Positions 54,659 to 62,968 of a DNA stretch of 64,000 nucleotides are shown piece by piece. The notes below the pieces were generated by a model, which saw only the letters and a list, made by a program, of their open reading frames with translations, did no database searches and was not told where the DNA came from. Position 1 is the stretch's first letter. The number at the start of each line of letters is the position of its first letter. The position numbers and the translations under genes were made by a program. Source of the stretch: Acidobacteriota bacterium (lineage in GTDB: Bacteria; Acidobacteriota; Thermoanaerobaculia; UBA5066); NCBI GenBank assembly GCA_008363385.1, contig RHKY01000021.1:56388-120387 (forward strand), in the 5' to 3' direction.

Positions 54659-56176
54659 ATGAAGACGACGCGACGCACCCTCCTCCTCGCCCTTTCGGCC
54701 GGCCTCCTGGCCCTGCCGGCGCAGACGCTCCCCGCCGCGGGGATCCCCGAGCACCCCGACAAGCTGACGTTCCCCGCCTTCACGTACGTCCCGCCGACCG
54801 CCAAGCCCTACCGGGCGGCCCTGAAGTCGGGCCCGGTGGCCTACGTGGCCGAGGACCGCGAGCTGCCGCTCGTGACCGTCGTCGTGACGCTCCGGGGCGG
54901 CACCTACCTCGACCCCGCCGGCAAGGAAGGGCTCTCCGACCTCGCGGGCTACCTCCTCGCCCGCGGCGGCACCGCCAAGCGGACCGCCGAGGAGCTGGAG
55001 GAGCGGCTGGCGTTCCTCGCCGCGAACCTCAACTCCTCGGTCGGCGAGGACCGCGCCACGGTCAGCCTGAACCTCCTCTCGAAGGACCTCGACGAGGGGC
55101 TCGCGATCCTCCGCGAGGTCCTCACCGAGCCCCGCTTCCAGGAGGACAAGCTCACCCTCCGGAAGGACCAGCTCGCCAACGACATGAAGTCGCGCAACGA
55201 CGACACCGCCGACATCGAGCGGCGCGAGCGCGGCTTCCTGGCCTGGGGCGAGGGCTTCTACGTGAACCGCTACCCGACGAAGGCCTCCCTCGAGGCCGTC
55301 AAGCGCGACGACCTGATCGCGTACCACAGGAAGTGGTTCGACCCCAGGAACGTCATCGTCTCCGCCTCCGGCGACTTCAAGCGGGCCGAGATGGAGAGGA
55401 AGCTCGACGCCCTCTTCGCGAAGTGGCCCTTCAAGGGCGAGGCGGCCCCCGGCGTCCCGAAGCCGACGCACGCGATGGCCGCGGGCCTGTACGTCGTCGA
55501 CAAGGACGTCAACCAGGGGCGGATCTCGGTGATGCTCCCCGCCCTCTCCCGGACCGACCCGGACTACGTCCCCGCGACCCTGATGAACGACGTCCTCGGG
55601 GGCGGCGGCTTCACGAGCCGGATCACGAACCGCGTCCGGTCCGACGAGGGGCTCGCCTACTCGGCCGGCTCGCGGATGGCGGGTGGCGTCTGGTACCCCG
55701 GGATCCTCTCGGCCGGGTTCCAGTCCAAGTCGCGCACGTGCGGCTACGCCACCCAGATCGTCATCGAAGAGATGAAGAAGATGCGCGACGGCGAGGTGAC
55801 GGCCGAGGAGCTGACGACCGCCAAGCGCAGCTTCGTCGACACCCTGCCGCGCCGCTTCGCGACGAAGGCCGCCACGATGGGCGTCCTCGTCGACGAGGAG
55901 TTCACCGGCCGGTACAAGTCCGACCCGGGCTTCTACGCGAGCTACGCCGCCAACGTCGAGAAGGTGACCGCCGCCGACGTGCAGCGCGTGGCCAAGCGCC
56001 TCCTCGCCACCGAGAAGGTGACGGTGCTGGCGGTCGGCAAGAAGGCCGACCTCCTGAACCCCGACCCGAAGCACCCGGTCGACTTCACGGCCCTCTCCGG
56101 CGGCAGGCTCGTGGACGTGCCGCTCCGCGACCCGTTCACGATGAAGCCGACGGCCGCCACGAACGTGGCGAAGTAG
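54659..56176 (+). CDS. Exported M16-family partner subunit lacking the zinc site
   Basis: The 505-residue protein has a signal peptide (LLLALSAGLLALPAQTLPAA) and the M16 fold. Where the catalytic subunit has HLFEH, this one reads DLAGYLLARGGT, so it cannot bind zinc. The C-terminal lobe shows VLGGGGFTSRITNRVRSDEG, LAYSAGSRM and the final KKMRDGEVTAEEL, as in alpha-type processing-peptidase subunits that help bind substrate. It is coupled to the upstream catalytic subunit. Confidence 0.9.
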   Translation: MKTTRRTLLLALSAGLLALPAQTLPAAGIPEHPDKLTFPAFTYVPPTAKPYRAALKSGPVAYVAEDRELPLVTVVVTLRGGTYLDPAGKEGLSDLAGYLLARGGTAKRTAEELEERLAFLAANLNSSVGEDRATVSLNLLSKDLDEGLAILREVLTEPRFQEDKLTLRKDQLANDMKSRNDDTADIERRERGFLAWGEGFYVNRYPTKASLEAVKRDDLIAYHRKWFDPRNVIVSASGDFKRAEMERKLDALFAKWPFKGEAAPGVPKPTHAMAAGLYVVDKDVNQGRISVMLPALSRTDPDYVPATLMNDVLGGGGFTSRITNRVRSDEGLAYSAGSRMAGGVWYPGILSAGFQSKSRTCGYATQIVIEEMKKMRDGEVTAEELTTAKRSFVDTLPRRFATKAATMGVLVDEEFTGRYKSDPGFYASYAANVEKVTAADVQRVAKRLLATEKVTVLAVGKKADLLNPDPKHPVDFTALSGGRLVDVPLRDPFTMKPTAATNVAK

Positions 56177-56201
56177 CCGACCCCCGGCGTTCCGCTAGGA
56201 T

Positions 56202-56229
56202 GGGCCTCCCCTCGGTCGAGGGGAGGCCC
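56202..56229 (+). terminator. Hairpin between the M16 operon and the DPP-IV gene
   Basis: A perfect 12-bp stem GGGCCTCCCCTC with a GGTC tetraloop is followed by TTTCCC. It starts 26 nt after the M16 stop and ends 21 nt before the DPP-IV ATG. It directly abuts a TAGGAT box at 56196-56201. Confidence 0.6.
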
Positions 56230-56249
56230 TTTCCCTTCCAGGAGGTCTC

Positions 56250-58460
56250 ATGCGCCGTCCCGCCGCGCTCGCCGCGTCCGTCGTCCTTTCGTTCCTCGCG
56301 CTTCCCGCCGCCGCCGCGGGGCCGGGAGCGGGGAAGAAGCCGCTCACGCTCGAGGTGGCCGCCGGGCAGCCGCCGCTCGTCTCGCGCGGCCCCTCCGGCC
56401 TGGCGTTCCGGGACGCGGGGCGGCTGACGTTCGTCCTCTCCGAGGGGTTCGGCCCGAACGCGAAGTCGGCCCTCTGGGAGGTCGACGTGGCGACCGGGAA
56501 GAAGACGCTCCTCCTCGAGCCGCCGGCCGTCCCGGCCGAGCCCGGCGGCAAGGAGGCCGAGGGGAAGCCCGCCCGGCTCTCCCTCGCGGGCGCGCAGTGG
56601 AACGCCGCGGGCACCGCCCTCCTCCTCTCGGGGGCCGACGACCTCTGGATCTGGGACGCCGCGACGAAGGCCGTCCGGCGGCTGACGAGGGGCGAGGCCG
56701 AGGAGGAGGTCGCGACCTTTTCCCCCGACGGCAGCCGCGTCGCCTTCGTGAGGGACAACGACCTCTTCACCGTCGACGTCGCCACGGGGAAGGAGACCCG
56801 GCTGACGCGGACCGGGGAGACGCACCTCCTGAACGGGAAGCTCGACTGGGTCTACGAGGAGGAGCTCGCCGGGCGGAGGAGCGGCCGGTCGTACGAGTGG
56901 GCCCCGGACGGCAAGGCGATCGCCTACCTGCGGCTGGACGAGCGGCGCGTGCCCGAGCACCCGATCGTCGACTACTTCCCGACGAACGGGAAGGTGGAGC
57001 CGCAGCGCTACCCCAAGGCGGGCGACCCGAACTCGATCCCGTCGGTCCACGTCGTCGACCTCGGGGGCGCCGAGACCGCCTCGGTCACCTTCTCGCCCGA
57101 CGACGTCCTCGTCGGGCCGGAGCTCTTCTGGACGGCCGACTCGGCCTCGGCCGGCTTCCTCCTCCTCGACCGGACGCAGACGCGCCTGGAGGTGAAGCTG
57201 GTCGCGCGCGGCGCCGGCGCCGAGGCGGCGGCCCGGACGCTCCTGACCGAGACCGACCCGGCCTGGGTCAACTCCGTCGACGCCCCCGTCTTCCTCGAGG
57301 ACGGCTCGGGCTTCCTCTTCGTCTCCGAGCGCTCGGGCTTCCTCCACGTCTACCGGTTCTCGCCGGACGGGAAGCTCAGGAACGCCGTCACCCAGGGGCC
57401 CTGGATGGTCGACCGCGACTGGGAGGTCGACGAGAAGGGGGGCTTCGTCTGGTTCGTGGGGACGGAGAAGGACCCGCGCGAGCGGCACGTCTACCGGGTC
57501 CGCCTCGACGGAAAGGGCCTCACGCGCGTCACCGAGGGGCGCGGGTGGCGCTCGCTGACGCTCTCCCCGGACGGGAAGCACTTCGTCGAGGGCGCCTCCG
57601 ACGCCGTCACCCCCTCGCGGACGACGCTCCGCCGCGCGGACGGGAAGGCCGTCGCCGTCCTCGCCGACTCGAACGCCGGCCTGTCGGAGTACCAGCTCGG
57701 GGCGGTGGAGCTCGGCTCGTTCACCGGGAGCGACGGGACGCTCTTCTACACGAAGCTCGTCAAGCCCGCCGACTTCGACCCCTCGCGGAAGTACCCCGTC
57801 GTCGTCTCCGTCTACGGCGGGCCGCACGCCCAGATGGTGGCGGACCGGTTCGGCTCGTGGGACCTCTTCGACCAGCTCCTCGCGCAGAAGGGCTTCCTCG
57901 TCTTCTCCGTCGACGGCCGCGGGTCGTGGGGGCGCGGGCACGCCTTCGAGACGCCGGTCCTGAAGCGCCTCGGCGAGGTGGAGCTCGCGGACCAGGTCGA
58001 GGGGGTCGCCTGGCTGAAGAAGCAGCCGTTCGTCGACGGGGGCCGGATCGGGGTCTGGGGCTGGTCGTACGGCGGGACCATGGCCGTCAAGGCGCTCCTC
58101 GACGCGGGCGACGTCTTCAAGGTGGGGGTCGCCGGGGCCCCGGTCACCGACTGGAAGCTGTACGACTCGATCTACACCGACCGGTACATGAAGCTGCCGA
58201 AGGAGAACGCCGACGGGTACGAGGCGACGTCGCTCCTGGAGGCCGCGGGCAAGCTGACCGGCAAGCTCCAGATCCTGCACGGGACGTCGGACGACAACGT
58301 CCACATCCAGAACTCGATCCTCCTCCTCGACGCCTTCGCCCGCGCGAGGAAGGAGGTCGACTTCGTCCCCCTCCCGCGCCAGAAGCACGGGCCCCGCGAG
58401 CCGGCGTACCGCCTCTTCGCCTTCCAGCGGGCGCTGGCGTTCTTCGAGAGGAACCTGTGA
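56250..58460 (+). CDS. Exported dipeptidyl-peptidase IV (S9B family)
   Basis: The 736-residue protein has a signal peptide (ALAASVVLSFLALPAAAA), an eight-bladed propeller domain and a C-terminal alpha/beta-hydrolase. The triad is S606 in GWSYGGTMA, D681 in LHGTSDDNVH and H713 in QKHGP. The propeller carries the substrate-binding double Glu in DWVYEEEL. It removes X-Pro or X-Ala dipeptides from peptide N-termini. It follows the M16 pair and fits peptide scavenging. AGGAGG precedes ATG 56250. Confidence 0.93.
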   Translation: MRRPAALAASVVLSFLALPAAAAGPGAGKKPLTLEVAAGQPPLVSRGPSGLAFRDAGRLTFVLSEGFGPNAKSALWEVDVATGKKTLLLEPPAVPAEPGGKEAEGKPARLSLAGAQWNAAGTALLLSGADDLWIWDAATKAVRRLTRGEAEEEVATFSPDGSRVAFVRDNDLFTVDVATGKETRLTRTGETHLLNGKLDWVYEEELAGRRSGRSYEWAPDGKAIAYLRLDERRVPEHPIVDYFPTNGKVEPQRYPKAGDPNSIPSVHVVDLGGAETASVTFSPDDVLVGPELFWTADSASAGFLLLDRTQTRLEVKLVARGAGAEAAARTLLTETDPAWVNSVDAPVFLEDGSGFLFVSERSGFLHVYRFSPDGKLRNAVTQGPWMVDRDWEVDEKGGFVWFVGTEKDPRERHVYRVRLDGKGLTRVTEGRGWRSLTLSPDGKHFVEGASDAVTPSRTTLRRADGKAVAVLADSNAGLSEYQLGAVELGSFTGSDGTLFYTKLVKPADFDPSRKYPVVVSVYGGPHAQMVADRFGSWDLFDQLLAQKGFLVFSVDGRGSWGRGHAFETPVLKRLGEVELADQVEGVAWLKKQPFVDGGRIGVWGWSYGGTMAVKALLDAGDVFKVGVAGAPVTDWKLYDSIYTDRYMKLPKENADGYEATSLLEAAGKLTGKLQILHGTSDDNVHIQNSILLLDAFARARKEVDFVPLPRQKHGPREPAYRLFAFQRALAFFERNL

Positions 58461-58864
58461 CGGGCCGGCTCCTCGTCGGGAGCGGCGGGCCGTGGGAGGC
58501 GCGCGTCGGCTACTCGCGCGCCGTCCGCGTCGGGCCGCACGTCTGGGTGGCCGGGACGACGGCGATGACGCCGGGCGGCCTCGTCGGGAAGGGGGACGCC
58601 TACGCGCAGGCGAAGCAGGCGCTCGCCACGATCGAGGCGGCGCTCGCCAACGCGGGCGCCTCGCTCTCGGACGTGGTGAGGAGCCGGATGTACGTCACCG
58701 ACATGTCGCGGTGGGAGGCCGTCGGCCGGGCGCACGGCGAGGCCTTCGCCAACGTCCGCCCCGCCGCGACGATGGTCGAGGTGAGCCGCCTGATCGACCC
58801 CGACATGCTCGTGGAGATCGAGGTGGAGGCCTACGTCCCCGGCGCGCGCCCGGGGCCGGACTGA
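58457..58864 (+). CDS. RidA-family (YjgF/UK114) protein
   Basis: The 135-residue trimer-forming fold shows VWVAGTTAMTPGG, AYAQAKQALATIEAAL and DVVRSRMYVTDMSRWEAVGR. The C-terminal PAATMVEVSRLIDPDMLVEIE has the conserved Arg and Glu of the active-site cleft. RidA proteins hydrolyse reactive enamine/imine intermediates from PLP enzymes; some subfamilies differ. It starts with GTG 58457, overlapping the DPP-IV stop by 4 bp (GTGA), so it is made with an exported peptidase. Confidence 0.9.
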   Translation: MTGRLLVGSGGPWEARVGYSRAVRVGPHVWVAGTTAMTPGGLVGKGDAYAQAKQALATIEAALANAGASLSDVVRSRMYVTDMSRWEAVGRAHGEAFANVRPAATMVEVSRLIDPDMLVEIEVEAYVPGARPGPD

Positions 58865-58914
58865 CGCGGAGGAGCGGCGGGCCCGGCGCCCTTCGTCGCA
58901 GGCGCCCCTTCGGG

Positions 58915-58920
58915 TACGCT
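58915..58920 (+). promoter_or_regulatory. Putative -10 box (TACGCT) of the antiporter gene
   Basis: TACGCT lies 15 nt before ATG 58936, with GGACGGAGA between as a ribosome-binding site. Confidence 0.35.
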
Positions 58921-58935
58921 CGGACGGAGACCGCG

Positions 58936-60633
58936 ATGGCACACCTCGCGCAGATTCTCCTGCTCCTCTCCGTGACGATCGGCGTCGTGGTCGGATTCCA
59001 GCGGCTTCACGTCCCGACCAGCCTCGGGTACCTGCTCGTGGGGGTGATCCTCGGGCCCCACACGATCGGCCCGACCGTCTCGGTGCCGGAGTTCGAGACG
59101 CTCGCGGAGTTCGGCGTCGTCTTCCTGCTCTTCACGATCGGGCTCAACTTCTCGCTGCCGCAGCTGCAGGTGCTCCGGCACCAGGTCCTCGGGCCGGGGA
59201 CCGCGCAGGTCGCCCTGACGACCCTCCTCGTCGGGACCCTCCTGTGGGCCGGCGGGCTTCCCGGAGCCCCCGCGTTCGTCTTCGGCGCGGTCTTCGCCCA
59301 GTCGTCGACGACCGTCATCGCGAGCCTGCTGACCGAGCAGGGCGAGGAGAGCTCGCAGCACGGCCGCCTCGGGCTCGCGATGTCCGTCTTCCAGGACGTC
59401 ACCGCCGTCCCGTTCCTGGTGATGATCCCCGTCCTGGGCACCTCGGTCGCCGCCGGCGCGCTGGCGGGCGCCCTCGGGTGGGCGCTGGCGAAGGCCTCGC
59501 TCGCGTTCGTCCTCGTCTTCGTCGCCGGGCGCTGGCTCCTGCGGCCCCTCTTCCACCTCGTCTCCGAGCGCCGCTCGGTCGAGATGTTCACCCTGGCCGT
59601 GCTGCTGGTCGCCCTCCTGGCGGCGTGGACGACGAACCGCCTCGGGCTGTCGCTGGCGTTCGGGGGGTTCCTCGCCGGGATGATGCTGGGCGAGACGGAG
59701 TTCCGTCACCAGGTCGAGTCGAGCATCCGCCCGTTCCGTGACGTGCTCCTGGGCCTGTTCTTCGTCGGCATCGGCATGCGGTTCGACCCGGCCGCGATCC
59801 CGCCGATCTGGCACTGGGCCGTCCTCGGCGCGCTCCTCGTCATGGCGAGCAAGACGCTGATCGTGACCGCGATCCTGCGGCGGATCGGGGTCGACCCCCG
59901 GGTCGCGTCGCGCACCGCCCTGCTGCTGAGCGTCGGCGGCGAGTTCGGCCTCGCCCTCGTCGCCGTCGCGCTCGACTCGGGCGTGATCGGCGTGGGGCTG
60001 GGCCAGATCGCGATCTCGTCGGTCCTGCTCTCGATGATCGGCGGCGCCGTCCTGATCCGCTTCAACGCCGTCCTGGCGTCCTGGCTGGCGAGGCCAGAGC
60101 GCCCGGAGGCCTCCGCCGCCCCGGAGGTGCTCGAGGTCCCGGAGCGCAAGGTCGTGATCGGCGGCTACGGCCGCGTCGGCCACACCGTCGCGGTGCTCCT
60201 CCACTCGAGCGGCGTCCCGTTCGTCGCCTTCGACACCGACCCGAAGCGGGTCGCGCAGGGAAGGGTGGACGGGCTCCCGGTGTGGTTCGGCGACATCTCC
60301 GACTCGGCGCTGCTGGCGACCATCCACGTGGAGCGCGCCTCGCTGGTCGTGATCACCGTCGGCGAGCCGTCCACGGCGCTGCGCGCGATCTCGTACCTGA
60401 GCCGGACCTGTCCGCAGGTGCCCGTCATCGCGCGGGCGCGAGACCTCGAGACGAGCGCGCAGCTGCGCGACGCCGGCGCGGTCCACGCCTACCCCGAGAC
60501 GATCGAGGCGAGCCTGCGGCTCGGCGCCACCGCTCTGCAGATCCTCCGGGTCCCAGGGGCCGACATCGACCAGGTCCTCCAGGGCGTGAGGGACTGGGGC
60601 TACCGGCCCATCCTGGAAGAGGGATCCCGGTAG
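58936..60633 (+). CDS. Kef-type monovalent cation:proton antiporter with RCK (TrkA-N) domain
   Basis: The 565-residue membrane protein has about 12-13 helices of the CPA2 family (SLGYLLVGVILGPHTIGPT, FLLFTIGLNFSLPQL, AQSSTTVIASLLTEQGEESS, LSVGGEFGLALVAVALDSG). A cytoplasmic TrkA-N domain follows, starting KVVIGGYGRVGHTVAVLL with a GxGxxG nucleotide-binding loop and an acidic end of strand two (FDTDPKRV). It probably exchanges K+ or Na+ for H+ under nucleotide control. The trailing RCK-C part is short. It seems to be a single-gene unit. Confidence 0.93.
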   Translation: MAHLAQILLLLSVTIGVVVGFQRLHVPTSLGYLLVGVILGPHTIGPTVSVPEFETLAEFGVVFLLFTIGLNFSLPQLQVLRHQVLGPGTAQVALTTLLVGTLLWAGGLPGAPAFVFGAVFAQSSTTVIASLLTEQGEESSQHGRLGLAMSVFQDVTAVPFLVMIPVLGTSVAAGALAGALGWALAKASLAFVLVFVAGRWLLRPLFHLVSERRSVEMFTLAVLLVALLAAWTTNRLGLSLAFGGFLAGMMLGETEFRHQVESSIRPFRDVLLGLFFVGIGMRFDPAAIPPIWHWAVLGALLVMASKTLIVTAILRRIGVDPRVASRTALLLSVGGEFGLALVAVALDSGVIGVGLGQIAISSVLLSMIGGAVLIRFNAVLASWLARPERPEASAAPEVLEVPERKVVIGGYGRVGHTVAVLLHSSGVPFVAFDTDPKRVAQGRVDGLPVWFGDISDSALLATIHVERASLVVITVGEPSTALRAISYLSRTCPQVPVIARARDLETSAQLRDAGAVHAYPETIEASLRLGATALQILRVPGADIDQVLQGVRDWGYRPILEEGSR

Positions 60634-60722
60634 GGGGGAGCTGCCACGGCCCCGGCGGCACGCTCGCCCGCTCCGGCGTCCGCTCCGCGCGCCCCGCGGC
60701 GGCGATGGTCGAGGTGAGCCCC

Positions 60723-61580
60723 GTGCCCCGCGTGGCCCTCGTCGTCCCGACGTACGAGCGCGAGGCTCTCCTCGCCGAGGCGCTCGCGTCGCTCGTGTCT
60801 CAGCCGTTCGGCGACTGGGAGTGCGTCGTCGTGGACGACGGCGGGACGGAGGGGTCGGACGGCGCGGGCGGGGCCGCGGCGCTCGTCGCGCGCCTGTCGC
60901 GGGGCGAGCCGCGCTTGCGATACGTGCGCCTCTCCCACACCGGTTCTCACGGGCGCGCCCGGAACGCCGGGATCCGGGCGACGACGGCCCCGCTCGTGGC
61001 CTTCCTGGACGACGACGACCTCCTCCCCGCGGGCGCCCTGGAAGAGCGCGTCGCCCTGATCGACCGCTTCCCCGACGCCCCGGCCGCCTTCGGGCGGGTG
61101 GAGCTCTTCGGCGAGAGGACGGGCACCTGGCCGAGCGACCTCGCCGAGGGGCGCGTCGACCTGCTTCGCCTCCTCCGGGGCAACCCCGTCCCGCTCTCGA
61201 CCGTCGTCGCCCGGCGCGAGGCGCTGGAGACGGCCGGGCTCTTCCCCGAGGAGCCGGTCGCCACCCCCGACTACGAGCTCTGGCTCCGCCTCGCGCGCGG
61301 CGCCCCGCTGGCCTCGACCCGGGCCGTCCTCGCCCGGTACCGCGTCCACCCCGGGAACATGAGCCGGAGGAAGGCGCTCGAGGTGGAGGAGCTGACGCGG
61401 CTCTACGACAGACTGCAGAGCGAGTGGGGTCTCGACCCCTCGCTCCTCGCCCCGGCCCGCCGGGGCCTCCTCCGCCAGCGCGCGCGCCTGGCCCCCTCGG
61501 CCCGCGAGCGGCTCCTCCTCAGGCTGCGGTCGCTCCTGCCGCGAGCCGGCCACGGCGGAGCCGGGTCTCGCCCCCGATGA
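60723..61580 (+). CDS. Glycosyltransferase family 2 protein
   Basis: The 285-residue GT-A enzyme begins ALVVPTYEREALLAEALASL and contains the nucleotide-sugar Asp in VVVDDGG, the GRARNAGI helix and the metal-binding DDDDLLPAGALEERV (DxD-type). A later PDYELWLRLARG holds the likely catalytic acidic residues. The sugar and acceptor are unknown. GTG 60723 is chosen because GAGGTGA lies 5 nt upstream; ATG 60705 and GTG 60714 are in-frame alternatives. The stop overlaps the start of the next glycosyltransferase (ATGA). Confidence 0.88.
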   Translation: MPRVALVVPTYEREALLAEALASLVSQPFGDWECVVVDDGGTEGSDGAGGAAALVARLSRGEPRLRYVRLSHTGSHGRARNAGIRATTAPLVAFLDDDDLLPAGALEERVALIDRFPDAPAAFGRVELFGERTGTWPSDLAEGRVDLLRLLRGNPVPLSTVVARREALETAGLFPEEPVATPDYELWLRLARGAPLASTRAVLARYRVHPGNMSRRKALEVEELTRLYDRLQSEWGLDPSLLAPARRGLLRQRARLAPSARERLLLRLRSLLPRAGHGGAGSRPR

Positions 61581-62968
61581 AGCTCGACGTCGCGGTCGTC
61601 TCCCACGGGACGGACGCCTTCCTCCTGAACCTCCTCGAGTCGGTCCGCGAGCACGTCCCCGCCGACGCCCTCGGCGAGGTGCACGTCCTCGACAACGCCT
61701 CGCCCGACCGGAGCCTCGACGTCCTGGCGCGCTTCTCGCGGGAGGCGCCGTGGCTCGCGGTCCACGCCTCGCCCGTGAACCTCCACCACGGCCCCGCGCT
61801 CGACGTCCTCCTCCGCCGCCACGCCCGCGCAGACCACGTCCTCCTCCTGGACGCCGACGCGGAGGTGACCGGCGACTTCCTCCCGCGCCTCCTCCCGCTC
61901 CTCTCCTCGCGCCCCGCGTTCGTCGGGCAGGAGCACCCGGAGCCCGACGGCTTCTACCTCTACCTCTGCCACCTCCTCGTCGACCGCCGCGCCTACCTCT
62001 CCCTCCCGCCGTTCGCGCGGCACGGGGCCCCCGGCCTCGCCCTCTTCGCCGAGGTCGCGCGCCGGCGCCTCCCCGTCTCGCGCTTCCGGTGGGTGGACCA
62101 CGTCCGGCACCACGGGCAGGCCGCCCTGCGGGCCCTCCGCGCCCGCGGTGAGAGCGGCAACGAGCTCTTCGCCTTCGCGTCGCGCCAGCCTGAGGCCTCT
62201 CCCCGGCGTCTCGCGCTGGAGGCGCGGCTCGCCGAGCGGCGCGACGCTTTCCTCCGCGGCGAGCCCCTCCCGCCCCGCCCGCGGCCCGAGAAAGACCCCT
62301 GGCCGCTCCCCGACGCCCGCTCCCGGCCGCGGCCCCGCCGCTCGCCGCTCGGGCCGCTCGGGCCGCTCGCCGCCCTCCTGCCGTGGCTGGTGGCCCGCGC
62401 GGCGCGCCGCCTCGTCTCGCCCCACGCCGAGGACGAGCTGGCGCGCCTCCACGCCCGCCTCAGGCGGCAGCGTCCCGGCAGGGTCCTCCTCGTCGGGCCG
62501 GGGCGCGGCGGCTCGCTCCTCCTTCTCTCCCGTGCCGCCAGGCCCGACGCCCGCCTCGCCTGCGCCGGCCTCCCGCCGTGGGAGGTCGACGACCCGGCCG
62601 AGGAGGTGGCCAGCGCCCGCCTCGAATCGCTCGCGCTCCGCGGGCAGACCCTCCGCCTCCTCCGGGCCGACGCGCTCGACCCCGCCACGGCCGCGGCCGC
62701 CCGCGAGGCCCTCGGGGGCGGAGCCGACCTCCTCATCCTCGACGGCGCACCGGCCGCGGCACCGTCGGAGGAGGACGTCGACTCCCTCCTCACCATCTAC
62801 CTCCCGCACCTCTCCCCCGGCGGGACGCTCGTCCTCTCCGGCATCCGCCCCGGGCACCCCGCCGCGGCCAGCTTCCGCACCCTCTCCGCGCGAGGAACCG
62901 GCGTCGCGCTCCTCTCCTCGCGCGACCCCGGCAGCCCCGGCCTCGGGCTCTCGATCGCCCCGGCCTGA
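61577..62968 (+). CDS. Glycosyltransferase family 2 fused to a methyltransferase-like domain
   Basis: The 463-residue protein has an N-terminal GT2 domain (about 1-200; VAVVSHGTDAFLLNLLESV, VLDNASPDRSL, and DxD in LLLDADAEVTGDFL). An Arg/Pro-rich linker (about 225-265) follows. The C-terminal Rossmann-like domain (about 295-460) holds GRVLLVGPGRGGSLLLLSRA, LLILDGAPAAAPSEEDVDSL and LSPGGTLVLSGI, resembling class I SAM-dependent or CmcI-type methyltransferases. Both domains may act on the same glycan. It is translationally coupled to the upstream GT2 gene. The substrate is unknown. Confidence 0.82.
   Translation: MKLDVAVVSHGTDAFLLNLLESVREHVPADALGEVHVLDNASPDRSLDVLARFSREAPWLAVHASPVNLHHGPALDVLLRRHARADHVLLLDADAEVTGDFLPRLLPLLSSRPAFVGQEHPEPDGFYLYLCHLLVDRRAYLSLPPFARHGAPGLALFAEVARRRLPVSRFRWVDHVRHHGQAALRALRARGESGNELFAFASRQPEASPRRLALEARLAERRDAFLRGEPLPPRPRPEKDPWPLPDARSRPRPRRSPLGPLGPLAALLPWLVARAARRLVSPHAEDELARLHARLRRQRPGRVLLVGPGRGGSLLLLSRAARPDARLACAGLPPWEVDDPAEEVASARLESLALRGQTLRLLRADALDPATAAAAREALGGGADLLILDGAPAAAPSEEDVDSLLTIYLPHLSPGGTLVLSGIRPGHPAAASFRTLSARGTGVALLSSRDPGSPGLGLSIAPA

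Noticed and set aside
60641-60722. Upstream starts for the first glycosyltransferase, in a frame open back to 60282
   Set aside because: The upstream part overlaps the antiporter C-terminus and has no GT2 sequence. GTG 60723 has the only good ribosome-binding site.
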